Translations under genes and position numbers: made by a program
Notes under the pieces: model-generated
The model's database searches: none
Told to the model about the DNA's origin: nothing
The model's input: only the letters and a program-made list of their open reading frames with translations
NCBI GenBank assembly: GCA_022447545.1
Contig: JAKVBI010000001.1
Coordinates: 220,630 to 284,629 of the forward strand
Source: Myxococcota bacterium
Lineage (GTDB): Bacteria; Myxococcota_A; UBA9160; SMWR01
Length of the DNA: 64,000 nt
Direction: 5' to 3'
In this document: piece by piece, positions 26,508 to 34,154 of the stretch
Layout of the letters: each line of letters starts with the position of its first letter
Numbering within the stretch: the stretch's first letter is position 1

Positions 26508-27066
26508 ATCCTGCGGAAAGCGAATCCTTGCGTGGTCGCGGTTGGGGAGTGCTGGGTAGAGGTGGAGGGGAAGTTGTGTCAAAGAGTGGCGCCCGACTTC
26601 CTGGGCAGACGAGCGTCGTTTCGCGTGTTCCGCCATCGCCGAACTGCGGCGTTGGGTTCTCGCTCACGCGCCAGTTTCAGGCTCGGTCCCAGCCTCGATC
26701 CCAAGGGACGCAAACGGAGCCTGCAGGGCCCCTACCGGCACCCGGGATCTTGGGCCGGCTGAGTCTAACCCAGCGACCTCCACAGAAGCGAGCAATCATC
26801 ACCCCCAAATGGGTTATTTTCGTGTCTTAAAACACCCAGATGCGTTCTCGAGGATGGCTGATGACTTGCGACAACCTGAGTTAACTTCCCGCCGCTACTC
26901 GGTGACCGTAGGCCGAGAGAAAATCCCCCACGCATCAGGATCCGGCACGGCCGACCGATACGCAGATTGCGCGCTCCGAAGTGCAGATGAATTCGAGATA
27001 GAGACGCCGCGGTCGTACGGGGTAGAATCCGCCACCCCCTCAGGCCCGATCCGTAGGAGGCAGGGT
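26508..27066 (+). other. Intergenic region upstream of the alpha-oxoamine synthase
   Basis: About 560 bases with no gene I can support. An AT-rich patch near 26805-26840 holds an imperfect inverted repeat (TGGGTTATTTT at 26810 and AAAACACCCA at 26829), which could be an operator or a terminator. TAGAAT at 27023-27028 is a probable -10 for the gene at 27067. The open frame running through from 26809 gives a poorly conserved-looking, charged translation ahead of the true start. Confidence 0.45.
27023..27028 (+). promoter_or_regulatory. Candidate -10 (TAGAAT) for the alpha-oxoamine synthase
   Basis: TAGAAT lies 38 bases before ATG 27067, leaving a leader of about 30 bases that includes TAGGAGG. 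This is a conventional leadered promoter. No strong -35 is visible. Confidence 0.5.
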
Positions 27067-28251
27067 ATGGACGTATTCGACAAGTGCACCGAGTACGATC
27101 GCTCTTCGCTGATTCGCGAAGCCGGCGTGTACACCTACTACCGCACGATTACGTCGGCCCAGGGTCCCGTCGTTTCTCACGAGGGGCGAGACCTCGTGAT
27201 GCTGGGATCAAACAACTATCTGGGACTGACCTGCCATCCCGAGGTTAAAGACGCTGCCGCCATGGCGCTCGCGTTGTACGGAACCGGTTGTGCAGGCTCG
27301 CGCCTCCTCAATGGAACCCTCGACCTACACGCCGCCCTCGAGCAGAAACTGGCCGAGTTCCTGAACCGCGATGCGGCCCTGATTTTCGCAACCGGGATGC
27401 AGGTCAACCTCGGCGTCCTGTCCTGCCTGCTCGGAAGATCCGACCTCGCCTTCCTGGACTCCCTCGACCACGCTTCCATCATCGATGGTTGCCGCCTTGG
27501 ATTCGGGCGCAGCTACAAGTTCCGACACAATGACACCCAGGATCTCGAGAAGAAGCTCCAAGAGGCTGACCCGGAAAAAGGCAAGCTCGTGGTGGTCGAC
27601 GGAGTGTTCTCGATGGAAGGCGATCTCGCAGATCTGCCCAACATCGTTGCACTCAAACGCCGCTTCGGCTTCCGGCTGATGGTGGATGATGCGCACGGTC
27701 TGGGAGTGTTCGGCGAGTACGGGCGTGGAACCGCCGAGCACTTCGGCCTCGACCATGAAGTCGACCTGGTCATGGGGACCTTTTCGAAGTCCCTGGCCAC
27801 CGTGGGAGGCTTCATCGCAGGTGATGCAGCCCCCATCGACTACATCAAGCACACCGCTCGTGCTGAAATTTTCAGCGCAGCCCCGCCGCCGGCCTCGGTC
27901 GCCGCGGCCACGAAGGCACTCGAACTGGTCCAGCGGGAGCCCGAGCGGCGCAAGCAACTCTGGGAAAACACCCTGTACATGAAGCACGAGCTCCGAGGCC
28001 TCGGGTTTGACACCGGCGAGACCCAGTCCCCGGTGATTCCAGTGGTCGTGGGCGACGATTGGCTGGCCTACAAAATGACCAAGCGTCTCGAAGAAGAAGG
28101 CGTGTTCGTCAATCCGGTCGTTTCACCGGCGGTCCCCGAAGGTCGCGCCATGATCCGGACCTCCTACATGGCCACCCACGAGCGCGAGCACCTCGACTTC
28201 GCCCTGGAAGCCATTGCCAAGGTCGGTCGCGAGCTGAAGATCATCTCCTGA
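27067..28251 (+). CDS. Alpha-oxoamine synthase, serine palmitoyltransferase-like
   Basis: PLP-dependent condensing enzyme of 394 residues. It has the alpha-oxoamine synthase fold: SNNYLGLTCHPEVK, YGTGCAGSRLLNGTLDLH, VVDGVFSMEGDLADL, MVDDAHGLGVFGEYGRG and the PLP lysine in GTFSKSLATVGG. The family covers glycine C-acetyltransferase, AONS (BioF), ALA synthase and serine palmitoyltransferase. The YGTGCAGSR...LNGTLDLH block is close to what I recall for bacterial sphingolipid-type SPTs (inference, no alignment run). No bio or tdh gene is adjacent, which weakens BioF and Kbl. ATG 27067 follows TAGGAGG. A sphingoid-base product would need partners not seen here. Confidence 0.82.
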   Translation: MDVFDKCTEYDRSSLIREAGVYTYYRTITSAQGPVVSHEGRDLVMLGSNNYLGLTCHPEVKDAAAMALALYGTGCAGSRLLNGTLDLHAALEQKLAEFLNRDAALIFATGMQVNLGVLSCLLGRSDLAFLDSLDHASIIDGCRLGFGRSYKFRHNDTQDLEKKLQEADPEKGKLVVVDGVFSMEGDLADLPNIVALKRRFGFRLMVDDAHGLGVFGEYGRGTAEHFGLDHEVDLVMGTFSKSLATVGGFIAGDAAPIDYIKHTARAEIFSAAPPPASVAAATKALELVQREPERRKQLWENTLYMKHELRGLGFDTGETQSPVIPVVVGDDWLAYKMTKRLEEEGVFVNPVVSPAVPEGRAMIRTSYMATHEREHLDFALEAIAKVGRELKIIS

Positions 28252-28317
28252 TTCTGGGGAGGTGACCGAGCCGTCCGCCGTGGGGCGCAGAGCCGAACGC
28301 CGGAGCCAGCGGTCCGG

Positions 28318-29250
28318 TTAGCGGGCCCGATTGCGGTCCAGCGCCTGCGCTCCTGCCAGATCGTCTACGAACTGCTTGGCCGTCCGCCCCGAGCGACTCG
28401 ATCGATCCAGTGCCCAGCGTAGAGCGCTCAGCTTCAGTGCCTCTGGATCCGACTCGACGCCAGCCTTGTTCGCGTAGTGACGGACGATCTCCAAGTAGGT
28501 GGCCTGATTGAAGCTGTAGAAACCCAGCACCATGCCGAAGCGGTCCGAGAGGGCCAGCTTCTCCTCGACTCCTTCGCCCAGACGGAGTTCACCGGCCTCG
28601 TCGAGCCGCGCGGCCTGGTTGTCTTGCATGGACTCGGACAACAGATGACGGCGATTGCTGGTGGCGACCAGGCACACGTTGGAGGGCGGAGCCACCAGGC
28701 TGCCCTGCAGCGCCGCCTTGAGCTCTCGATGGCGCGAGTCCCCCGAGTCAAAGGACAGATCGTCGCAAAACAGCAGAAAACGCCAGGGCAATTCACGCAG
28801 TTGATCGAAGACGTCGGGGAGATCTTCGAGGTGATCTTTGTGCAGTTCCACAACCCGCAACCCGCGTCCCCCGAACCGACTCAACAATCCCTTCACCGCC
28901 GAGGACTTCCCCGTTCCCCGGTCGCCGTAAAGCAGGGTGTGGTTGTAGGTGTAGCCCTCCACGAACTGCTCGATGTTGTCCACCAACCGTGTGACGCTGC
29001 GCTCGACCCCAACCAGATCCTCGAGGTCGAAGGGGTCCGGGGCCACGATCGGGATCAGACGGCCTGCACCATGGGCCACCGCCCAACGGGCCGCCAGATG
29101 CCGCTGGAACATTTCGGGCTCAGCGCGCCTACCGGTCCGCTCTCCGAGAACCCGTTCCATCAGATCCAACACCCGTTCGAGGCGGATCAGACTGCGTATG
29201 AGGCTCCGAAGTGCTCCCATGAAACCCTTGGACGGCCCTCGGTCTTCCAT
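28318..29250 (-). CDS. DUF815-family AAA+ ATPase
   Basis: Cytoplasmic ATPase of 310 residues. Walker A is LLYGDRGTGKSSAVKGLL, Walker B is FLLFCDDLSFD, and sensor-like ATSNRRHLLSE and LSDRFGMVLGF follow, the pattern of DUF815 proteins. An N-terminal helical segment (about 1-75) precedes the ATPase core. The family is widespread, but its role is unsettled. The frame runs far upstream, but TACAAT seven bases before ATG 29250 fixes a leaderless start. It is convergent with the alpha-oxoamine synthase and divergent from the small cysteine protein gene. Confidence 0.88.
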   Translation of the reverse strand: MEDRGPSKGFMGALRSLIRSLIRLERVLDLMERVLGERTGRRAEPEMFQRHLAARWAVAHGAGRLIPIVAPDPFDLEDLVGVERSVTRLVDNIEQFVEGYTYNHTLLYGDRGTGKSSAVKGLLSRFGGRGLRVVELHKDHLEDLPDVFDQLRELPWRFLLFCDDLSFDSGDSRHRELKAALQGSLVAPPSNVCLVATSNRRHLLSESMQDNQAARLDEAGELRLGEGVEEKLALSDRFGMVLGFYSFNQATYLEIVRHYANKAGVESDPEALKLSALRWALDRSSRSGRTAKQFVDDLAGAQALDRNRAR

Positions 29251-29257
29251 GCCTGGG

Positions 29258-29263
29258 ATTGTA
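29258..29263 (-). promoter_or_regulatory. Leaderless promoter -10 (TACAAT)
   Basis: Minus-strand TACAAT ends seven bases before ATG 29250. One of the closest matches to the TATAAT consensus among the leaderless starts here. Confidence 0.68.
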
Positions 29264-29345
29264 GACTGCCTGTCCTCCCTGCACTCGCAACGCAGCCGAA
29301 ACTCGGAGCCGCACCGTGGGCGACCCGCCTGACCCCAGGAACCGG

Positions 29346-29537
29346 ATGAAACGGGCCGACGATCCACGCGTCGGACAATGCTCGACTTGCCACTTCGCTC
29401 AACGACAGACCAGTGCTCGCGGACAGACCTTCTGGCGCTGCCAGAGAGCGGGAGATGACCCCAGGTTCCGTCGCTACCCGTCTCTTCCTGTCCGGAACTG
29501 TCCGGGATTTCAGCACGACACAGACCCGCACGCTTGA
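29346..29537 (+). CDS. Small four-cysteine (zinc-binding-like) protein
   Basis: Predicted protein of 63 residues beginning MKRADDPRVGQCSTCHFAQ. Cysteines in CSTC, FWRCQR and VRNCPGF suggest a small zinc site. The pattern (CxxC, a RGQTFWRC segment, DPRFRRYPSLPV, CPG) resembles a recurring family of short bacterial proteins without known function. AGGA lies seven bases before ATG 29346, and the frame extends only ten codons above it. It is divergent from the DUF815 ATPase and convergent with the NUDIX gene. Its GC-rich neighbourhood makes chance ORFs common, so the evidence is the coherent cysteine and aromatic pattern. Confidence 0.6.
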   Translation: MKRADDPRVGQCSTCHFAQRQTSARGQTFWRCQRAGDDPRFRRYPSLPVRNCPGFQHDTDPHA

Positions 29538-29565
29538 CCTCCATGGGGAAGCGAGCCGAAATACT

Positions 29566-30204
29566 TCAGCGGGAGCGGCGGGGGGGACGCGCGATCTCGG
29601 GAGTCTCCTGCCAGCGATCCGGAAGAGCGCTCCCGACGGCCTCGAGCAGGACCTCCAGAAATTTGTAGGTCAGGCCCCAGACCCGGTGCCGCTGGGGATG
29701 ACCGACCACGATGGCGGGATATCTCCAGGTTCCCAGCCGTTCCATCGAATAGACAACGTGCCGTTCGGGCTCGAGCAGGGATTCGACGGGAAACCAGAAG
29801 GCCTCGCGCACTTCGTGATTGGGCGAGGGCTCGCCTGCGTCGGCCAGATGAAAGACAAAAGCGGAAACCAGCATGCGGGAGTCGGCGGCGTGATGGCCCT
29901 CCATGTCGTCGATCCGGCCGAGCCATTCCGCTCCCGCGAGGTCCACGCCTACCTCTTCGAGAGTCTCTCGCTCAGCCGCCCTGCGAGAATCGGAATCGCC
30001 GGGCTCCACCCGTCCCCCCGGGAAGGCCATGTGACCCGACCAGGGATCCCCCTCCTTCTGTGCCCGCTCGATGAAGAGCACCTCGGGTCGACCGCCTCGG
30101 ACCCGTAGAACGATGGCCACCGCGGCCAGACGCTTGCCTTCGACGGGCAGGACTCGCGGCTCGCGGCCGTTCAGGCACTCACGGAATGTGGAGATCGTCA
30201 GCAC
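29566..30204 (-). CDS. NUDIX hydrolase (CoA pyrophosphatase-like)
   Basis: NUDIX protein of 212 residues. The NUDIX box is FPGGRVEPGDSDSRRAAERET plus LEEVGVDL, read as G-x5-E-x7-REx2EEx-GU with an insertion-free core. MAFPGG ahead of the box and the later LGRIDDMEGHHAA resemble NudL/CoA-diphosphatase-type members. It probably hydrolyses a nucleoside diphosphate derivative in the cytoplasm. The frame is open to 30306, but TATGCT six bases before the GTG at 30204 marks the start. Its promoter is divergent from that of the 30298 gene, 69 bases apart. Confidence 0.88.
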   Translation of the reverse strand: MLTISTFRECLNGREPRVLPVEGKRLAAVAIVLRVRGGRPEVLFIERAQKEGDPWSGHMAFPGGRVEPGDSDSRRAAERETLEEVGVDLAGAEWLGRIDDMEGHHAADSRMLVSAFVFHLADAGEPSPNHEVREAFWFPVESLLEPERHVVYSMERLGTWRYPAIVVGHPQRHRVWGLTYKFLEVLLEAVGSALPDRWQETPEIARPPRRSR

Positions 30205-30210
30205 GGGCTC

Positions 30211-30216
30211 AGCATA
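30211..30216 (-). promoter_or_regulatory. Leaderless promoter -10 (TATGCT)
   Basis: Minus-strand TATGCT ends six bases before the GTG at 30204. Identical hexamer and spacing to the site at 13865. Confidence 0.65.
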
Positions 30217-30284
30217 GGCGACCTGAGGCTGGGCGCCGGCGGCGGTTCGAGGGCTCGAGACCGGGCCACCGGGGTACGCGTTGC

Positions 30285-30290
30285 TAGTCT
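30285..30290 (+). promoter_or_regulatory. Leaderless promoter -10 (TAGTCT)
   Basis: TAGTCT ends seven bases before ATG 30298; no Shine-Dalgarno precedes the start. Confidence 0.65.
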
Positions 30291-30297
30291 TCCCGCA

Positions 30298-31467
30298 ATG
30301 CTTCAACCGCCCAAGCCCCCCTCCCAGACGCGAGAAATCCTCGCCCTCGCACGACGCGACCGGAACGCCGCCGAGCGGGAGTGGAATGCGCTGGACGTAG
30401 ACGAGGCGGCAATACTGGTCTGCGAGACACCCCTCGCACGACGATCGGCTCTACTCGAGCTTTCCCACGAGCCCGCGGCCCTGATTGCCGCTCTTCCAGA
30501 AGCCGAACTTTGCTTCACCGTGAAGCAGATCGGCCTCGCCGATGCTGGCTGGATCCTTGAACACGCGACACCCGAGCAGGTCAACAGCTGCGTCGATCTC
30601 GATGCTTGGCGAGGCACGGTGCCCGACCGCGCCGTCCTCGATTCCTGGGTCGAAGCGCTTTCGGGGACGAGTCCCGAAAGCTTCCAACAAGCGATCCGCA
30701 CTCTGGACGCGGAACTTCTCGTGCTGTTCTTGAAATCGCGTATCCAATGCGACCAGAAACCCCCGCGCGACGACGAAGACTGGGAACCTCCGGTGGGCGG
30801 TCAGACCCTGGACGGTCAGTTCTACTACGTGCCCCATGATCCGAAGGACGAACTCGCGACGGTGACCCGGATGCTTCGGAGCCTGTTCGAAAATGACTAC
30901 TGGACCTACTTCCGCATGATGCAGGGTGTCACCTGGGAACCCGACGGTGAGAATGAAGAGTGGGCGCTGCGCTGGAGAAACGCGCGCCTTCAGGACCTCG
31001 GGTTCCTCCCTTGGGAAGATGCCATGGGGATCTATCGCTTCATCGAGCCCGGGCAACGCGCTCGGATCGACCGCACAACGCAGCTGCTCAGCGTGGGCGA
31101 ATGGCGACTTCCAGTTTGGATCACCGGGCTTCCCGAAGCCAGCGACGGAGGCTTCTCCATCTTCGGTGCGATCTCCCGACTCGGGGACGAAGAACGCCGC
31201 TCGGCTTTCTTCTCCTTCGTAGCCCTGGCAAACAAGATCGCTGTGGCAGATCGTTTCGACCTCGCCGATGCCACGAGCACACCGCGAGCCATCGAAAAGG
31301 CGGCTCGTTTCGCGAGCCTGGGCCTCGACTATGTAAGCCGCGAGAACGCCTCGGATCCCGTCGAGGTCCTGCGGTTCGTCACCATGGAGCGACTTTTCAG
31401 CGTCGGCGCGAACCTCCACCCGGAAGAGGCTAAACCCGAGACCACAGAATCCTCCGCGGAACCCTGA
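30298..31467 (+). CDS. Conserved protein, probable DUF6178 family
   Basis: Soluble protein of 389 residues without recognisable catalytic motifs. The sequence style (LSHEPAALIAALPEAEL, YYVPHDPKDELATVTRMLRSLFENDYWTY in parts, EEWALRWRNARLQDLGF, WEDAMGIYRFIEP) matches what I recall as the DUF6178 family, common in deltaproteobacteria and of unknown function. The N-terminal half reads as short helical repeats scoring success or failure levels (LARRSALLELS, LCFTVKQIGL). No signal peptide. ATG 30298 is positioned by the -10 hexamer seven bases upstream. A convergent terminator hairpin follows at 31535. Confidence 0.75.
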   Translation: MLQPPKPPSQTREILALARRDRNAAEREWNALDVDEAAILVCETPLARRSALLELSHEPAALIAALPEAELCFTVKQIGLADAGWILEHATPEQVNSCVDLDAWRGTVPDRAVLDSWVEALSGTSPESFQQAIRTLDAELLVLFLKSRIQCDQKPPRDDEDWEPPVGGQTLDGQFYYVPHDPKDELATVTRMLRSLFENDYWTYFRMMQGVTWEPDGENEEWALRWRNARLQDLGFLPWEDAMGIYRFIEPGQRARIDRTTQLLSVGEWRLPVWITGLPEASDGGFSIFGAISRLGDEERRSAFFSFVALANKIAVADRFDLADATSTPRAIEKAARFASLGLDYVSRENASDPVEVLRFVTMERLFSVGANLHPEEAKPETTESSAEP

Positions 31468-31534
31468 CCCTCGGCACCCCAAACCTCTCTCGCCGGCACC
31501 GGCCGGCCGCCCATCTCCTTGTCTGAAACACGAA

Positions 31535-31562
31535 GGGCCCGCCGGCTTTCGCCAGCGGGCCC
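31535..31562 (-). terminator. Terminator hairpin downstream of the histone-like gene
   Basis: A 12-base stem with one mismatch (GGGCCCGCCGGC and GCCAGCGGGCCC around a TTTC loop) lies between the convergent genes. On the minus strand it is followed by TTCGTGTTT, a short T-rich tract, so it fits best as the terminator of the histone-like gene. It could also slow transcription from the other side. Confidence 0.7.
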
Positions 31563-31586
31563 CCGATCGAACAAGCAGCGGCTCCC

Positions 31587-31799
31587 CTAGAGGTCGACCG
31601 GCTTGAGCGTCTTGCGCTTGTTGCCGACGGCACGAGCCTCGGCATCCGCAATCATCTGGCGCACAGCCTTGTCGAGCGCACCATAAAACTCACCACCTAC
31701 GTTGCACTTGCGAGTCGCAGCCTTGGTGCGAGCCTTGGAGATGATGAGTTCACCTCCACCGCGCTTGGCGGCCTTCTTCTTCTTTTTCTTTGCTGCCAT
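31587..31799 (-). CDS. Bacterial histone-fold protein with lysine-rich tail
   Basis: Protein of 70 residues. A basic tail (MAAKKKKKKAAKRGGG) precedes a core of about 53 residues whose pattern matches the histone fold of archaeal-type and bacterial (Bdellovibrio-like) histones: a first helix LIISKARTKAATRK, a short loop, a long central helix GEFYGALDKAVRQMIADAEARA, then the RKT..P.DL loop that in histones pairs with DNA (NKRKTLKPVDL). The protein stops there, so the third helix is essentially absent, as in short bacterial histones. It probably binds and bends DNA as a dimer. GGAGG seven bases upstream supports ATG 31799. A leader of about 150 bases separates it from its promoter. Confidence 0.82.
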   Translation of the reverse strand: MAAKKKKKKAAKRGGGELIISKARTKAATRKCNVGGEFYGALDKAVRQMIADAEARAVGNKRKTLKPVDL

Positions 31800-32109
31800 T
31801 GGTTCCTCCGAATGTCCTCTCTCATTGACCTCGAAATTCGCGCCTGCGCGAAAGCCGAGGCTACGCCGATGATTCGGCGCCCCCCAATTCAAAGGGACGA
31901 ATCCCAAGAAAGGGAAGACACCACGACATCCCATCACGTCGTGGGCCTAGCGGCCGGATCATAGGATCTTTTCGAGCCACTGACAGGCATAAAATGGCCG
32001 AAATCGCTATCCAGAGCCCCAAATACGTGGTTTTTTCTGCACCCGAGCGGTTTCCTCCCCAGTTGGATCATGGTCCTGTCCAGCGAAAACACCAAGAGAT
32101 GGCCTCGAG
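31800..32109 (-). other. Leader and promoter region of the histone-like gene
   Basis: About 310 bases without a gene. Minus strand: a promoter at 31958-31986, then a leader of about 150 bases ending in GGAGGAACC before the ATG. Plus strand: the upstream region of the hydrolase at 32110, where I see no convincing -10. No further ORF looks real. Confidence 0.5.
31958..31986 (-). promoter_or_regulatory. Sigma70-type promoter for the histone-like gene
   Basis: Minus strand: CTGTCA (31981-31986) and TATGAT (31958-31963) with exactly 17 bases between. It is the best paired -35/-10 in the window and gives a leader of about 150 bases, unlike the many leaderless starts. This fits a highly expressed nucleoid protein (inference). 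Confidence 0.6.
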
Positions 32110-32928
32110 ATGAAGACCCGTTCGCAACGTTTCACGACATCAAATCTAGACGGGGTCCGACTCCACGCGCTTCGGCACGGTGATCCCGAATGCCAACGCA
32201 AACTGATCCTGCTTCATGGAGGCGGTGCCAACGCTCATTGGTGGGATCACCTAGCCCCTCTTCTTACGCAGGGTTTCGAGGTGATCGCCCTGGACTTCCG
32301 CGGCCACGGAGATTCAGATGCTCCCCGGGAAGTCGAAGTGGGGGCGTTCCACCGTGATCTCGAAGCACTCCTTGCCTGGCTCGGGGCTCCCATGGCAGTG
32401 CTGTTGGGTCACTCCCTGGGGGCTCGAATCGCCTTGGATCACGCAGGAGAACATGGACGCAGCGAAGCTGTCATCGCGATCGACCCGGCCCGGGGGGGGC
32501 AGCGTCAGACGAGCCGCAAGATGCGCCTCGCCCTGGCGACACGGCGCACCTACGCCACTCGAGAAGAGGCGGTCGAGCGGTTCAGCTTCCTGCCACCCTC
32601 GCCGGATGCCGACCCGAGCCTGACACGCCACGTTGCACAGCACTCGGTTCGCCAGGAAAACGATGGCCGTTGGAGCTTCAAATTCGACGCACGTTGGTTC
32701 TCCGTGCCCTCGCGTGAGCCGATTCCATTGGAGCGCGTGATGTGTCCAGCGCTGATCCTGAGGGGAAAGGACAGCCCTTTGCTCACTCGAGAAGGCGCCC
32801 TCGCCATGACAGGCAAACTTCCTCGTGCTCAACTCGTAGAAATCCCCGACTCGGGACACAACCTCCACATCGAAGCTCCCGACCGCGTGGTCAGTGCCAT
32901 TCGCGAATTCCTCGCTGATTCCATCTGA
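32110..32928 (+). CDS. Alpha/beta hydrolase
   Basis: Alpha/beta-hydrolase of 272 residues. HGGGANAHWWDHLAP is the oxyanion region, LDFRGHGDSDAP follows strand 4, and the nucleophile Ser is in LLGHSLGAR near 101. The acid residue is in LRGKDSPLLT, and the His in DSGHNLHIEAP. It is cytoplasmic with no signal. It resembles haloalkane-dehalogenase/esterase relatives, but Ser as nucleophile argues for an esterase or lactonase. It is convergent with the GFA/sirtuin pair, five bases between ends. Confidence 0.88.
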   Translation: MKTRSQRFTTSNLDGVRLHALRHGDPECQRKLILLHGGGANAHWWDHLAPLLTQGFEVIALDFRGHGDSDAPREVEVGAFHRDLEALLAWLGAPMAVLLGHSLGARIALDHAGEHGRSEAVIAIDPARGGQRQTSRKMRLALATRRTYATREEAVERFSFLPPSPDADPSLTRHVAQHSVRQENDGRWSFKFDARWFSVPSREPIPLERVMCPALILRGKDSPLLTREGALAMTGKLPRAQLVEIPDSGHNLHIEAPDRVVSAIREFLADSI

Positions 32929-32932
32929 GCGA

Positions 32933-33298
32933 TCAGTCGATCTGGGATCGCGCCTGCTCCCAGTCGCGCCCGTCGAACGAAATGATCTCCCAATCGGAAA
33001 CGTCCACTCCCTCGAGACATCGCACGTTGACGCTGATGCCGTCGGGATGGGAGCGAGGCACGTAGAACGATTGCACACCACAGACCTTGCAGAACAGGTG
33101 CTGCGCGATACCGGTGTTGAACCGATAGGTTGCCAGCGCGTCCCACGAAGTGAGCAAACGAAACGCCGAACGCGGAACGATCCAGTGCAACGTCCCCTTC
33201 ATGGTGCAGATCGAGCAGTTGCATTCGAGGGCGCGGCCCCTAGGCGCATGAATCTCGAATGACACACGGCCACAGTGACACCCTCCACACTGTATCAC
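32933..33298 (-). CDS. GFA-family zinc protein (CENP-V/GFA fold)
   Basis: GFA-domain protein of 121 residues. The metal-binding cysteines appear in the order CGGCHCGRVSF, CNCSICTMKG and FCKVCGVQSFY, the typical layout for two zinc sites. Relatives were named for glutathione-dependent formaldehyde activation, though most have unknown substrates. The GTG start at 33298 overlaps the sirtuin stop by four bases (GTGA), so it is coupled to cobB. The pairing is not one I know to be functionally fixed. Confidence 0.88.
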   Translation of the reverse strand: MIQCGGCHCGRVSFEIHAPRGRALECNCSICTMKGTLHWIVPRSAFRLLTSWDALATYRFNTGIAQHLFCKVCGVQSFYVPRSHPDGISVNVRCLEGVDVSDWEIISFDGRDWEQARSQID

Positions 33299-34056
33299 CG
33301 AGCGAGTACCTGCCGGGCCACGAGCGGAAGAAGATCCTGTACGGGATCACTGAATCGAAAGTCGCAGTACCCATCGTACGGAGTTTCCGAGGCCGTCAGA
33401 ATCGCCGTGGCCGCACCGGACCTCCCAGCGACTTCAAACATCGAGTTGATGGGGCTGACCACGAGTGAAGTTCCCACGGCCACGAACAACTCGCATTCAC
33501 CCGCCACATGCATTGCTCGCTCGAGGTCTTCGGCCACGAGTTGTTGGCCAAAGGAGATCGTTGCGGGTTTGAGCGCGGACCCACATGCACACCGCGGCAC
33601 TTCATCACCCGCCTCCCAGGCCGCCTGGGCACGCTCACGAGGTTCAGCGAAATCGCAGCCCACACATGAAACCGCGCTGTCAGTGCCGTGGATGTTGATG
33701 AGACTCTCGCCCGGAAAACCACTGCGCTCGTGTAAACCATCTACATTCTGTGTCACCAGCAGTTCGACGCATCCCGCGTGGGCAAGTCGCGCGAGAGCCT
33801 GATGGGCGGCATTCGGTTGCGCGGATTGAATCACCTGCCAGGTTTCGCCCTTGTACCGCCAGTACTCGCGACGTGCTTCTTCCGAAGCAAGGAAATCAGG
33901 AAAGGGAATGGGCTGATAGTTCTCCCAGCGCCCGCCCGGCGAACGGAAGTCGGGAATGCCGGAAGCGGTCGAAAGACCGGCCCCGGTGAGCACGACCACG
34001 CGACGCGCCGACCTCCAGCGCTGCACGAATTCACGCGTGCTCTCCGTCGCGCTCAT
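33295..34056 (-). CDS. cobB: NAD-dependent protein deacylase, sirtuin
   Basis: Sirtuin of 253 residues that removes acetyl or other acyl groups from lysine, consuming NAD. Motifs: LTGAGLSTASGIPDFRS for NAD binding, TQNVDGLHERSG, the catalytic His in NIHGTD, zinc cysteines in CVGCDF and PRCACG, and VVGTS-like AVGTSLVVSPIN. Its start is fixed by TAGGGT six bases before the ATG, a leaderless arrangement. The GFA gene follows with a four-base overlap. The promoter is divergent from that of threonine aldolase. Its presence 2 kb from the histone-like gene is noted separately. Confidence 0.93.
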   Translation of the reverse strand: MSATESTREFVQRWRSARRVVVLTGAGLSTASGIPDFRSPGGRWENYQPIPFPDFLASEEARREYWRYKGETWQVIQSAQPNAAHQALARLAHAGCVELLVTQNVDGLHERSGFPGESLINIHGTDSAVSCVGCDFAEPRERAQAAWEAGDEVPRCACGSALKPATISFGQQLVAEDLERAMHVAGECELFVAVGTSLVVSPINSMFEVAGRSGAATAILTASETPYDGYCDFRFSDPVQDLLPLVARQVLAR

Positions 34057-34062
34057 GCGAGG

Positions 34063-34068
34063 ACCCTA
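34063..34068 (-). promoter_or_regulatory. Leaderless promoter -10 (TAGGGT)
   Basis: Minus-strand TAGGGT ends six bases before the sirtuin ATG at 34056. Confidence 0.6.
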
Positions 34069-34141
34069 CCCCATCGGTCTCGCCAAATCCCGATTCCGAG
34101 GGAAGAAGCGAAGTGACACTGCGTCGCAAAGCGCTCCCCAC

Positions 34142-34147
34142 TACACT
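34142..34147 (+). promoter_or_regulatory. Leaderless promoter -10 (TACACT)
   Basis: TACACT ends seven bases before the GTG at 34155. The GTG choice is confirmed by homology, since threonine aldolases begin with the KTIDLRSDTVT strand. Confidence 0.7.
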
Positions 34148-34154
34148 CGCTTTC

